A DNA stretch of 64,000 nt from an uncultured Oscillospiraceae bacterium (GCA_900543395.1 UQQT01000001.1:44618-108617); one strand, 5' to 3'; numbered from the stretch's first letter, positions 18,613 through 27,329 are shown. The notes: generated from the letters alone by a model not told the origin. Numbers and translations: made by a program.

Positions 18613-19169
18613 ATGGACAAATACAGAGTTATCGAAGTTAAACAGAGCGTTTTTGAGGACAATAACAATGACGCCGAAATTCTCAGGAATTCGCTTAAAG
18701 AAAAGGGAACTAATGCGTATCGTGCGGTCAGTGCGGAGAATACAGCCCCGCGGGCGCGCTCAAGCTCGGACACATGACAATAGGCAGAAACAGACGCGAA
18801 TTTATCGCCCTTAACAAGGACGACATAAGTCTCGGCTCGTATGACACGGCAGGCAGACAGTACGCCGGCGGCGAGGAAAAATCCGCAAATCCGTTTATGG
18901 ATACGCACGGTACGCTCACCGAGGAGCATGTAAAAATCGAGACTGCGAGATGCTCGGGATGCGGTGTCACAGCCGCGGCTCAAAACCGCTGTATCGGCTG
19001 CGAAATATGCACGAAGAAATGTAAATTCGACGCGATTTTGCTTCACAGGAACATGTCCGAGGCGAGCAAAATGACCGTCGCGGAGGATAAATTCAAATAT
19101 ATTCTCCCCTACGCGGCAAAACACGCGGTCAAAATCGTTAAGAAAAACATTTCAAAAAAAAACAAATAA
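18613..19169 (+). pseudogene. deletion fusion: hypB start joined to Fe-S oxidoreductase end
   Basis: Two frames. From 18613, MDKYRVIEVKQSVFEDN and about 34 residues match the N-terminus of HypB (hydrogenase/urease nickel-insertion GTPase), which should continue with a P-loop. Instead the sequence shifts frame near 18715 and continues to 19169 as the C-terminus of a GltD-like FAD-dependent oxidoreductase: CGQCGEY...GALKLGHMTIG and the ferredoxin motif RCIGCEICTKKCKFDAI. The P-loop, GTPase core and FAD domains are absent. In relatives these two genes are neighbours (from memory), so one deletion across both explains the relic. Confidence 0.6.
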
Positions 19170-19230
19170 TATATAATTGTATGCATTGCACTTCAATGCA
19201 TATATAACAAACCCCTTCGGATTGCCGGTA

Positions 19231-19352
19231 TTGACAAATCGGGGATTTTTAAGTACAGTATAAATACAAGGAGTTACCGGATAAACGGTCTGCCCCCTGA
19301 CTGTTATTTCAAATAACCGCCATAGTCAGCAATATGGACGGTTATTTTTTTA
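19231..19352 (+). ncRNA. antisense RNA of peptide element A
   Basis: Promoter TTGACA (19231-19236), 17-bp spacer, TACAGT (19254-19259). Predicted RNA from about 19266, starting with the family leader (GGAGTTACCGGATAAACGG) and ending at the hairpin AAATAACCGCC...GGACGGTTATTTTTTT. It is convergent with, and overlaps, the 3' end of the 24-residue peptide gene. Confidence 0.68.
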
Positions 19353-19416
19353 TTATCATGTAGATCGTTATTACCAAAAGTAATAAAACAACTAAGAATA
19401 AAGTAGCATCTGCCAT
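19342..19416 (-). CDS. 24-residue hydrophobic peptide (element A)
   Basis: Met-Ala-Asp-Ala, then a run of Leu/Val/Ile making one membrane span, then Met-Ile-Ile-Lys-Lys. GGGAGGGTGAT lies just before the ATG. One of five family members with the same length, the same first four residues (M-T/A-E/D-A) and a Lys-Lys end. It looks like a type I toxin-antitoxin membrane peptide. Unlike the others, its leader has only the GTAGGCGGTTTG part; the upstream GGAGTTACC box and the TTTACA/TAAAAT promoter are missing, replaced by ~170 bp of unrelated sequence up to 19660. This copy may depend on another promoter or be silent. Confidence 0.65.
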   Translation of the reverse strand: MADATLFLVVLLLLVITIYMIIKK

Positions 19417-19698
19417 AATATCACCCTCCCTTCCTTTAAAGAAAAGAGAGCAAATTCCCTATTTTCCAAAATAAAAAAGTCAAACCGCCTACTGTGTGTT
19501 TTACGCATAATCGAGCCAAGGTCATAGTGGTTATGCCGTCCTGTTTCCGCTTCGCCTGCGTTAAAGGAACTTGAAAGTCGCCGGACTTCCTGCGTCCCTT
19601 TGCCTTGCCGAAACAAAAATATGATCGACATAAACTGCTCCGCACAAAAAAACAAGGCACATTAAATCTAAAAACTTAATTTTATATTACAAAAAATA

Positions 19699-19724
19699 CA
19701 CGACCCGCATTTTTGCGAGCCGTG
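19699..19724 (-). terminator. glnN terminator
   Basis: Stem CACGACCCGC/GCGAGCCGTG with a T-rich run (TATTTTTTG) on the minus strand, directly after the glutamine synthetase stop. Confidence 0.8.
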
Positions 19725-19739
19725 AGTTTTTATTTTCAT

Positions 19740-21836
19740 TCACACGCTGAACAGCAGTTTGCTGTAATTCGGATACGGCAAGTACTCGCTCGCCATATCT
19801 GTTTCGATTTCGTCGGCAACGGCGCGCAGCTCCTGCATTGCGGGGAGAACCTGCGTTTTAAAGTAATTCGCTTTCTCCTCGTAGTCCTCGATATCGTGAG
19901 CGCCTATTACAACGTCGTTGAGCGACTCGATTCGTCTGTACGCGCAGTTTGTCAGCATCGTAAGCTTCTGCGCGGTGCGCACGCACGCATCGTCGGAGAT
20001 GTCGATGCCGATGCTCTTTTTGAGCTTCGCGGTTTCGGAAAGCGACTTTATGTAATCAAACGCGCTCGGCAGGATATCCTTCTTCGCCATGTCTATCATT
20101 GTAAGCGCCTCAATATTCAGAACCTTGCAGTAATTTTCGAGCATGATCTCGCGTCTTGCCTCAAGCTCGACACGAGTAAAAATCTTATGCCTCGAGAAAA
20201 GCTCGACGTTCTTTTCGTCGGTAAGGTGAGGAATCGCGTCGGCTGACGTTCTGTAATTGAGAAGTCCGCGTCTTTCGGCTTCCTCAAGCCATGCGTTGTC
20301 GTAGCCGTTGCCGTTGAATATAATACGCTTATGCTCCTTAAACGTACGGCGGATAAGCTCGTCGACGGCTGAATTCATATCCTCTTTGCCGTTTAATTCG
20401 TCGGAGAAATTTGAAAGCGATTCTGCGGCGATTGTGTTTATGACAATATTCGTATCGGCAATCGAGACGGACGAGCCGGGCATACGGAATTCGAATTTAT
20501 TACCCGTAAACGCAAACGGCGAGGTGCGGTTTCTGTCCGTCGTATCACGCATAAAGCTCGGGAGCGTATCGACTCCCGTCTCCATTGCGACCCGGTTTCT
20601 TTTTTCAAAACTGCTGTCGTCGTCAATAACGGCGTTAATGACCTCCTCGATATCGTCGCCGACAAATGCGGAGATGACAGCGGGCGGAGCCTCGTTCGCG
20701 CCGAGACGGTGGTCGTTTCCGGGATTGGAAACGGATATTCTCAATAAATCCTGATAGTCGTCGACTGCCTTCAAAACGGCGGCGAGGAACAGCAGAAACT
20801 GCTTGTTTTCCTTGGGATTCTTGCCGGGCTTCAAGAGATTTTCGCCCTCATCCGTTGCAAGCGACCAGTTGTTGTGCTTACCGCTTCCGTTAACGCCGGC
20901 AAACGGTTTCTCATGAAGCAGGCATGCAAGAGAGTGCCTGTCCGCGACTTTTTTCATAATCTCCATGGTAAGCTGGTTCTGATCCGTCGCAATATTCGTA
21001 ACCGTGAACACGGGAGCCAGCTCGTGCTGTGCCGGCGCAACCTCGTTATGCTCGGTCTTGGCAAGCACGCCGACCTTCCACAGCTCGCGGTTTAAATCCT
21101 TCATAAACGACATGACTCTCGGTCTGATTGCGCCGAAGTAATGGTCGTCAAGCTCCTGACCCTTGGGAGGCTTCGCGCCGAAAAGCGTTCTGCCCGTCAG
21201 AATAAGGTCGGGACGTTTATTGTAAAGCTCCTTATCGACAAGGAAATATTCCTGCTCGGCTCCGACGGTCGAAATTACGCGGTTTACGTCGGTTCTGCCG
21301 ATTATATGAAGAAGTCTCAACGCCTGTTTGTTAAGCTCCTCGACAGAGCGGAGCAGGGGTGTTTTTTTGTCTAAAACCTCGCCCGTATACGAACAGAAAA
21401 CAGTCGGAATACAGAGAGAATCGTCCTTTATGAATGCGTATGAAGTCGGATCCCACGCGGTGTATCCCCTCGCCTCGAACGTAGCGCGGATACCTCCCGA
21501 GGGAAAGCTCGACGCGTCGGGCTCTCCCTTTATAAGCTCCTTGCCGGAGAACTCCATGATAATCTTGCCGTTCTCCTGCGGGGAGATGAAGCTGTCATGC
21601 TTCTCGGCGGTAATGCCTGTGTTCGGCTGAAACCAATGCGTATAGTGCGTAGCTCCCTTTTCGATCGCCCAGTCCTTCATGGCGGTCGCAACGGCGTTTG
21701 CTACGTTGATGTCAAGCTCTCTGCCCTCGCCGATTGTCTTTTTCAGCGAACGGTAGATGTCCTTGGGCAGTCTCGCGTGCATGGTCTCGTCATTGAAAAC
21801 AAGACTGCCGAATAACTCGGGAATATTCTCGGGCAT
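19740..21836 (-). CDS. glnN: glutamine synthetase type III
   Basis: 698 residues, diagnostic of GSIII (GSI is ~450). Family signatures: FPSGGIRATFEARGYTAWDP, STVGAEQEYFLVD, the ATP/glutamate segment LLHEKPFAGVNGSGKHNNWS, and NEAPPAVISAFVGDD. It makes glutamine from glutamate, ammonia and ATP. GSIII is common in Bacteroides and Ruminococcaceae. Its leader contains a hairpin (GAATAATTT pairing with AAATTATTC, about 21855-21890) just before the AAGGAG ribosome site, possibly a translational or transcriptional control element. Monocistronic, ending at the 19699 terminator. Confidence 0.96.
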   Translation of the reverse strand: MPENIPELFGSLVFNDETMHARLPKDIYRSLKKTIGEGRELDINVANAVATAMKDWAIEKGATHYTHWFQPNTGITAEKHDSFISPQENGKIIMEFSGKELIKGEPDASSFPSGGIRATFEARGYTAWDPTSYAFIKDDSLCIPTVFCSYTGEVLDKKTPLLRSVEELNKQALRLLHIIGRTDVNRVISTVGAEQEYFLVDKELYNKRPDLILTGRTLFGAKPPKGQELDDHYFGAIRPRVMSFMKDLNRELWKVGVLAKTEHNEVAPAQHELAPVFTVTNIATDQNQLTMEIMKKVADRHSLACLLHEKPFAGVNGSGKHNNWSLATDEGENLLKPGKNPKENKQFLLFLAAVLKAVDDYQDLLRISVSNPGNDHRLGANEAPPAVISAFVGDDIEEVINAVIDDDSSFEKRNRVAMETGVDTLPSFMRDTTDRNRTSPFAFTGNKFEFRMPGSSVSIADTNIVINTIAAESLSNFSDELNGKEDMNSAVDELIRRTFKEHKRIIFNGNGYDNAWLEEAERRGLLNYRTSADAIPHLTDEKNVELFSRHKIFTRVELEARREIMLENYCKVLNIEALTMIDMAKKDILPSAFDYIKSLSETAKLKKSIGIDISDDACVRTAQKLTMLTNCAYRRIESLNDVVIGAHDIEDYEEKANYFKTQVLPAMQELRAVADEIETDMASEYLPYPNYSKLLFSV

Positions 21837-21964
21837 AAATACAACTCCTTAACGGAATAATTTTTCGCGGTTAACGCGTTAAATTATTCGGTGAATAGTG
21901 AATAGGTTAAATGCAAAAATTCTAACGGATTTGTCATTATAAAACACAGACAAAATTATTGTTC

Positions 21965-21997
21965 AAAAACCTCGTCCAAAGCTTTCTGCATGCTGTC
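21965..21997 (-). repeat. duplicated 3' end of the DUF4358 lipoprotein gene
   Basis: 33 bp identical to 22538-22570, the end of the lipoprotein gene. Read on the minus strand it encodes DSMQKALDEVF followed by Glu-Gln and a stop. Peptide element B lies between the two copies. Either a paralogue was deleted down to its last codons or the gene end was duplicated when the element arrived. Confidence 0.75.
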
Positions 21998-22021
21998 CGG
22001 CGCAATAATCTGTTGCAGGTG

Positions 22022-22146
22022 TTGACAAATTGTTTATACACATATATAATATAAATACAGGGAGCTATCGGATAGACGGTTTACCCTAAAATGAAGTTAT
22101 AAAAAGATAACCGCGCATTTTGAGGTTGGGCGGTTATTTTTTTTCT
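22022..22146 (+). ncRNA. antisense RNA of peptide element B
   Basis: Promoter TTGACA (22022-22027), 17-bp spacer, TATAAT (22045-22050). Predicted start about 22057, with leader GGGAGCTATCGGATAGACGG. The RNA ends at the hairpin GATAACCGC...GCGGTTATTTTTTTT overlapping the peptide gene 3' end. Confidence 0.75.
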
Positions 22147-22208
22147 TTACAACAAATTGTGACTATGATTATCATAACTATCGTTATGTATATTATAGCT
22201 TCTGTCAT
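22134..22208 (-). CDS. 24-residue hydrophobic peptide (element B)
   Basis: Met-Thr-Glu-Ala-Ile-Ile-Tyr followed by an Ile/Val-rich span and a Cys-Cys-Lys-Glu-Lys-Lys end. AAGGGGGTGA precedes the ATG. Minus-strand promoter TTTACA - 17 bp - TAAAAT near 22355-22328, then a leader with GGGGAGTTATCTATAAACGG and TAGGCGGTTTTGCCC. Same layout as elements D, E and G: long leader, small membrane peptide, terminator shared with a convergent small RNA. Likely toxin of a type I toxin-antitoxin pair. Confidence 0.75.
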   Translation of the reverse strand: MTEAIIYITIVMIIIVTICCKEKK

Positions 22209-22481
22209 AAGCTTCACCCCCTTATTAACAAGAGGGCGAAACGCCCTCTCAAATAAAAGGGCAAAACCGCCTACCGTTTATAGATAACTCCCCGGTTCGC
22301 AGGATATCCTGCGAACTTTTTTATTTTACCGCAATAAACATTGTTTGTAAAGACTGTTTAAAAAGATTTTTACAAAATACAGTAAAGGCAGGGAATTTTA
22401 TTCTTAATCCGCTGACGGAAAACCGCAGATTTCATGTTGCTGACGCAAATTTATCATTCATAAAAACGCAAATCTCATGCA

Positions 22482-22498
22482 GGAAGACAATATCTTCC
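22482..22498. repeat. GGAAGACAATATCTTCC palindrome
   Basis: Perfect-looking palindrome followed by CCTACATATTTTGTTTACGC. The same palindrome and flank recur at 59050-59090. Located just after the lipoprotein gene. Confidence 0.6.
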
Positions 22499-22531
22499 CC
22501 TACATATTTTGTTTACGCCTTAAATAACTTA

Positions 22532-23059
22532 TTATTTAAAAACCTCGTCCAAAGCTTTCTGCATGCTGTCGTCATCCGACACGCAAACGACGAGAATATC
22601 GCCGTATGCTTTTATAACCGCTTTTTTAAGCTTCGGAACCTCCTGCGGACCGTACGACGAATAGCCGTCAATCAGATAATCTATATACGCCTTTGCCTTT
22701 TCCTCGGCTTCTTTCTGCCTGCCGCCGGCGATTTTGAATACGGCTATCTGCTCCGTGCCCGCCATGGCGCACCAGCCCGCGGCGGACGACGCACACGAAT
22801 CCATGGAATACGTATAAAGCGGAGCTGAGCCCTGATCCTCCAGTTCGGAGGAAAACTTAATCTTATTCTTAGCCGAAAGAGCGAGAGCCGAAATATCGTC
22901 CGCCGCGCTCTTGTCCTCATTCGTCATATCGCTCTGCGTTACGGACTGCGAGGGCTTGTCCGCGCCCTTTGTCGTTTCGTCCGTTTTTGAGCTGTCGGCG
23001 CATCCCGCAAGGGACAGCGCAAGCAAAGCCGAAAGAATAATCATCGCATATTTTTTCAT
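22532..23059 (-). CDS. DUF4358-family lipoprotein
   Basis: 175 residues. Lipoprotein signal MKKYAMIILSALLALSLAGC with the lipobox Cys at 20, a Ser/Thr/Lys-rich linker, then an alpha/beta domain with SCASSAAGWCAMAG and an AYIDYLIDGYSSYGP segment typical of DUF4358. Such lipoproteins often sit with SGNH and MBOAT acyltransferase genes in Clostridia. The SGNH gene lies 3 nt upstream, so they form an operon and probably act together on a cell-surface polymer. The last 33 bp are duplicated at 21965. Confidence 0.82.
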   Translation of the reverse strand: MKKYAMIILSALLALSLAGCADSSKTDETTKGADKPSQSVTQSDMTNEDKSAADDISALALSAKNKIKFSSELEDQGSAPLYTYSMDSCASSAAGWCAMAGTEQIAVFKIAGGRQKEAEEKAKAYIDYLIDGYSSYGPQEVPKLKKAVIKAYGDILVVCVSDDDSMQKALDEVFK

Positions 23060-23062
23060 CGT

Positions 23063-23983
23063 TTAATACCCCAAGCTCGATTTAATATAGTTTAACATTA
23101 TACAGTAATAATTTTTTCCGAAATGAACGCCGTCAGAAGACACGGACGAGGGCAGACATCCGCTGTCGTCCGCCATTGCCGACCAGACGTCAAGGTACGC
23201 CGCGCCGACCTCAGAGCACATATCGCGTATCATAGCGTTGACGTTTACAATGCGCGAATTGCTGTAATTATATACGTTCTTATCGCTCGTCTCTTTTGAA
23301 ATGGGAAGAATCGAAACAACGTAAATTTCAGCATTGGGCTGATACGACTTAACCGTCGAAATAAGCGTCTTGTAATTCTGAATAATCCACGAGTCGGAAT
23401 AACCTATCTCATTGTCTCCGAACATTATAAATATATTGTCGAAGCTCTCGCCGGATTTGAATTTACCGATAAGGCTCGCACCGTCGCTGTCCGAAGCCGT
23501 CAGCGCGGTTTTTACGGTAAGTCCGACCTTTGCATAGACGTTCGGCACCAGTCTTAAATTACGAAGCCCTTCAAATCTCGAATTTCCGAAAAACGCGGAA
23601 TTGTTAAAGCATGCGTAATCGCCCTGAACGGGTGACCCCTTGACCGTCTGCGGTTTCGTTTCCGATTTGGTCTGAGGTTTCGTCTCGGTCTGAGCATGCG
23701 TTTCGGCGGCGGGCTTTGTCTCCGCCGTCGTCGTAACGGTTGTCGTTACGGTCGTTGTCCCGGCAGGCGAAGTCTTTTTTTCGGTTCGGCTCGCCGGCTC
23801 TTTGTCAACAGAATTTCCGAGTGCGGATTCGGTCGTCGTCTCGGGCTTGTCATACGATTTAAAATCCGTATTTACACTGAAAACGGCGGTCGCCATGCCG
23901 GCGATCACCATAACAACGATCAGAACCGCGAGAGCAGGGCGGAATTTGCCCGATTTTTTCCCGTCATTCATTTCTTCATTCAT
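23063..23983 (-). CDS. membrane-anchored SGNH/GDSL-type hydrolase
   Basis: 306 residues. N-terminal cytoplasmic tail, one membrane span (about 16-36), a Thr/Lys/Glu-rich linker (about 45-115), then an extracytoplasmic SGNH domain. Block I reads FFGNSRFEGL (GNSR with the catalytic Ser, in place of GDSL), block III FGDNEIG, and the C-terminal block SSDGVHFG carries the Asp-His pair. Likely an O-acyl transferase or esterase acting on cell-wall glycans, together with the downstream lipoprotein. The MBOAT and DHHW genes that usually complete such a system are 4-7 kb away (27330-29861). Confidence 0.83.
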   Translation of the reverse strand: MNEEMNDGKKSGKFRPALAVLIVVMVIAGMATAVFSVNTDFKSYDKPETTTESALGNSVDKEPASRTEKKTSPAGTTTVTTTVTTTAETKPAAETHAQTETKPQTKSETKPQTVKGSPVQGDYACFNNSAFFGNSRFEGLRNLRLVPNVYAKVGLTVKTALTASDSDGASLIGKFKSGESFDNIFIMFGDNEIGYSDSWIIQNYKTLISTVKSYQPNAEIYVVSILPISKETSDKNVYNYSNSRIVNVNAMIRDMCSEVGAAYLDVWSAMADDSGCLPSSVSSDGVHFGKNYYCIMLNYIKSSLGY

Positions 23984-24378
23984 ACTCCCATTAAATGAAC
24001 TAAAAAATAGAAGATATTGTCTTTACCATCAATTTCAGACATCAGGAAGCGTATAAAAATACGCTCGAATCCGAAAATCGGCGAAAACGTCTTTTTCCGT
24101 CGGCAAACGGAGAAAAAACTCATCTTTTGTTCTTTGCATATATAATAATACAGTAAATATTTTTTTTCTGCAATACCTCACGCAATAATAATTTAATACA
24201 ATTTTGTAACTATTTTATTCAATATTACCCATTGCCCGTTTGCATGAAAAAAGGCACCCCTTGGGGCACCCTCCGTAAGGAAGGTGCCCCAACTGCTTTA
24301 CACTTGACTCCTTTTCGGATTGTGTTGCCACAATCCGATGCTCGCTATCCCTATGGACTCGGTGACGTATGCTTCGTA
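23984..24378. other. gene-free stretch with palindromes before the APH-like gene end
   Basis: No coding region recognised. The right half is GC-richer and holds a terminator (annotated separately), then a palindrome GGATTGTG-ttgc-CACAATCC near 24318-24337. Its composition differs from the AT-rich left half, and it probably arrived together with the phosphotransferase gene. Confidence 0.4.
24247..24290 (-). terminator. terminator of the APH-like gene
   Basis: Stem GGGGCACC/GGTGCCCC, with a second potential pairing AAGGCACCCC/GGGGTGCC, and a TTTTTT run on the minus strand. Confidence 0.75.
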
Positions 24379-25263
24379 TTATTTGTTTATAGCTTCTTTG
24401 TACCAAGTTGGAACGGGTTTTGTCATATTATCATACCAACTTAGTACATCTTTTGCTTGATTTACCATTACTTGAATTTCGCTCTGACCAAAAGGAATTG
24501 CCCAAGGCACAGAAGATAAAGTATTACTGCTGATATAAAGTGCGAGCAACTCCCAAAACTGAACCGGCACATCATTATCGAAGTACCCGTTTACCATTCC
24601 GGTTGCAAATAAAGGAGCAGCTTGAGCACACCACACAATGCGGTTAAATTCTTCCCACGGATCTCCAAAGTCATTTCTGTTAAAATCAATAATGTAAAGT
24701 TGCTTATCATTCCCTATCATCATATTGCCGATATGATAATCTCCGTGCTGATAAGTTCGAGGGCGACCGCTGAGTAAATATCTGTGAGCATTAATGTAAT
24801 CAATGAAGGCTTGCCCATTTTCGTACTTGATAGGACATTCTTCATACATTTTGATTTTGCGGTCTGCTTTACGATTAAAGTAAATTTCCCAATCTTCTAT
24901 TCCTTTGGGAGCGGGGATTTTGTGAATCTCCTTCAGTATTCTTCCCGCTTCAAAACCATAAGAATATTGTTCTTCGCATGTTAAATTATGTACATTTTCT
25001 TCTACATCAACGCCATCTATCCAAGTTTGAATAGAATAAACTCCTTCATCAGATGTACCGAACTCTAAAGGTTTGCACATTGGCACACCGAGAGTTGCTA
25101 CCTGACTCATAAGTTCATATTCACTTTTCTTTCTGTCATACTGTTCAATCGGAGAAACACGAAGCAAAAATCTTTTTCCTTGTTCGTCAGTAAGACAGTA
25201 TTTTTTATCTTCTGACCAACCTTTATCTATTAGTTGCTTTGTAATAAACTTATGTTGTGGCAC
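24379..25263 (-). CDS. aminoglycoside phosphotransferase-like kinase
   Basis: 294 residues from a GTG start at 25263, supported by GGAGGGG ~5 nt upstream. APH fold motifs: catalytic loop HGDYHIGNMM (173-182, with Asp175) and the metal-binding IIDFNRNDFGDP (Asp193). Resembles the broad APH family of Firmicutes; it may inactivate an aminoglycoside or phosphorylate another small molecule. Base composition and codon use (AT-rich third positions, few GCG/CGC/GAC codons) clearly differ from its neighbours, and it separates two groups of acyltransferase genes, so recent transfer is likely. Confidence 0.85.
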   Translation of the reverse strand: MPQHKFITKQLIDKGWSEDKKYCLTDEQGKRFLLRVSPIEQYDRKKSEYELMSQVATLGVPMCKPLEFGTSDEGVYSIQTWIDGVDVEENVHNLTCEEQYSYGFEAGRILKEIHKIPAPKGIEDWEIYFNRKADRKIKMYEECPIKYENGQAFIDYINAHRYLLSGRPRTYQHGDYHIGNMMIGNDKQLYIIDFNRNDFGDPWEEFNRIVWCAQAAPLFATGMVNGYFDNDVPVQFWELLALYISSNTLSSVPWAIPFGQSEIQVMVNQAKDVLSWYDNMTKPVPTWYKEAINK

Positions 25264-25370
25264 AGTCTTCCCCTCCTTCAGATAGCAAATAGTTATTTGC
25301 TATCTGAAAATTATTATATCATAAAATGATTTTTTCGCAAACCAGTCATTTTGACGACTTACAAAAGCAA

Positions 25371-25406
25371 AAAGGGAAACGACTTCCTTGCGGAGTGTTT
25401 CCCTTT
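25371..25406 (-). terminator. terminator of the 25431 gene
   Basis: Stem AAAGGGAAAC (25371-25380) with GTTTCCCTTT (25397-25406), followed on the minus strand by TTGCTTTTG. Confidence 0.7.
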
Positions 25407-25430
25407 CGGGAGGCCTTTTTTTAAATTTCT

Positions 25431-27260
25431 TTATTTCTTCGCAATCGTCGAAACGGGAATCCAAACCGAATCCGCCGAATCAAGATATTCGATTTCGACA
25501 GTATCGCCCGTCTTTAAGAATATTGCCTCGGGATAAGTCGAAGCCGATACCATAAAGTACGCATTCGCACCGTCGACCTTGATATAGTAGCACGTATTGC
25601 CGTTCTCGTTCTGCGAGAGAATTTCGGTTATCGCGCCCGTTAATACCTTTTTATTATTCGCCGTATTGCCGTCGGTCGAGGGGTTGTTAATTTCGGGATT
25701 CGACGAAACGGTGTCTACGTTTATCGTAACGTCCTTATTCGTTTTAAGGACTGCCGCGTAATTTTTCATGCACGCGCCGAGGTCGGGAGTGCCGTTGCCG
25801 GAGTCTATCGCAACGACGTTGTAATTCTCGACGTTAACCATCGCGTACGATTTAACGACGTTGTTATCGTCCTTCAACGCCATGAAATAAGTCGCCTCAC
25901 CGTCGAGGTTGATGAGAAGCGGGAACGTGGACGTCCACTTTTTATCCGAAACAACGCCCTCGGCAGACTGCTGAGCCGCCTTTTCCGTCGCGCCGGTAAT
26001 CGAGCGCGTATCGTTGCCGGTGCCGAACGTCGAGTAGAAATACGCGTCCTTTGTACGCTGATTGATAAGCAGGAAGCCGAGCAGTGATTCGTCGCTCGTA
26101 ACGCTCGTAACGCCCGTGTACATATAAACGTCGTCGTTGAGCGCAAGATAGCTGAAGCCCGAGGTCGTCAGCTTAACGCCCGACTGACCGATTATCGAGT
26201 TCCAGAAGCCCGACGAATATTTACCGAGATTCGTATACTGCTTAATAAGGAGATCTGCGTCGTAAACCTGGTCTATCCACTTAATCTCACTGTCGGGAGC
26301 CGAAACCTCCTCGATAGGATAATATTTGCATTCGCCCGTGGAGGCGTTGACAAGAACCGCGCCCTTAACGTCGTCTCCGCCGATAAGTCCGACTTTCTTT
26401 TCAAGTATTTCAACGATCCAATACGGTACGCCGTTGTCGTCGATTTCAAATGAAGCGGTGCCGATAATCGCGGTCGGATAGTGGAATCTGACCTGACGGA
26501 CGAGATTCTTCTGAAAATGCTCCGTCGGCGAATATCTTATATTCTGCTTAACGTACGATGCGTTCTGCGTGTTCATGTTAACGAGAATATAGCCGGGGAA
26601 GCCGTCGGACGTGTTTGTAATCCATTTGAATATATCGCCGTATGCAAGGGGGTAAACTCTGTACGGCTGTCCCTTGTAGTTTATCTGCGTCGAATACTCG
26701 TCGGCAAGCTCGAACTGCGATTCGAGTCCCTCTCCGGCAAGAGTACCGAGCGTTTTATCCGCAAGCTTATATGCCGCATCCTTGTCTATCATCGGAACGT
26801 TCTGAAAGTCGTCGACAGAGTCGATAACGGAAATGCTGTCCTCAAACTTTGTATCGGTGTCGAGCTTTAAAACATTGCTCAACGCCTTGGCTCTGAAGAA
26901 CGGACATGACGTGAGATAACCTACGCCGAACACAACGCCGGTGATTATAAGAATTATAATCGGCACTATCGCATGCTTTCTGACATAAGGCATATACTCC
27001 GTTCTGACAAACGCAAGCGTGGTAAGGTACGAGCTCCCGATATATGACGCAAAAATAATCGCGATATACATGTAAAACTCGGGGCTGCGCGGGTTTATAG
27101 CCGGAAGCATGAAGTAGTATACAATCGCGCCGACTAAGAGGGTCAGAATAATATTGATAACTATTTTAAGCCCCGCCTTGTCGGGCGGAATTATGACTTC
27201 CTTAGCCGACTTATGATTCTTTCCCTTATCGGAAAAGTCGATTTTGATAGGTTCGCTCAT
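25431..27260 (-). CDS. conserved membrane protein with large exterior domain, function unknown
   Basis: 609 residues, AAGGAG 8 nt before the ATG. The first ~30 residues are charged and cytoplasmic; about four hydrophobic spans follow (roughly 30-52, 60-78, 95-118). From about 130 onward a long soluble region, mostly beta, contains repeated LxxY/W and NxxT patterns (GYILVNMNTQNASYVKQNIRYSP, GAVLVNASTGECKYY, GFLLINQRTKDAYFYS), similar to the way PepSY-type domains repeat, but I cannot assign a family. No catalytic motif seen. Monocistronic with its own terminator. Confidence 0.7.
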   Translation of the reverse strand: MSEPIKIDFSDKGKNHKSAKEVIIPPDKAGLKIVINIILTLLVGAIVYYFMLPAINPRSPEFYMYIAIIFASYIGSSYLTTLAFVRTEYMPYVRKHAIVPIIILIITGVVFGVGYLTSCPFFRAKALSNVLKLDTDTKFEDSISVIDSVDDFQNVPMIDKDAAYKLADKTLGTLAGEGLESQFELADEYSTQINYKGQPYRVYPLAYGDIFKWITNTSDGFPGYILVNMNTQNASYVKQNIRYSPTEHFQKNLVRQVRFHYPTAIIGTASFEIDDNGVPYWIVEILEKKVGLIGGDDVKGAVLVNASTGECKYYPIEEVSAPDSEIKWIDQVYDADLLIKQYTNLGKYSSGFWNSIIGQSGVKLTTSGFSYLALNDDVYMYTGVTSVTSDESLLGFLLINQRTKDAYFYSTFGTGNDTRSITGATEKAAQQSAEGVVSDKKWTSTFPLLINLDGEATYFMALKDDNNVVKSYAMVNVENYNVVAIDSGNGTPDLGACMKNYAAVLKTNKDVTINVDTVSSNPEINNPSTDGNTANNKKVLTGAITEILSQNENGNTCYYIKVDGANAYFMVSASTYPEAIFLKTGDTVEIEYLDSADSVWIPVSTIAKK

Positions 27261-27329
27261 TTTAACAGCTCCTTATACGGATTCAGGTTATATTATACAA
27301 TATATAAATCTTAAACACAAGTAAATTTT

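Noticed and set aside
18498..19124. Minus-strand open frame of ~200 codons
   Set aside because: It is the antisense shadow of the hypB/oxidoreductase relic; it has no ribosome site, and its Cys/Arg-rich composition looks non-coding.
19392..19660. Minus-strand frames of 74-87 codons upstream of peptide A
   Set aside because: They overlap the peptide A leader and the ribosome site; no family resemblance. More likely leader or inserted non-coding sequence.
24231..24378. Integron-like attC site beside the resistance-type gene
   Set aside because: The palindromes are explained by a terminator and a short inverted repeat; no attC core sites or integrase were seen.
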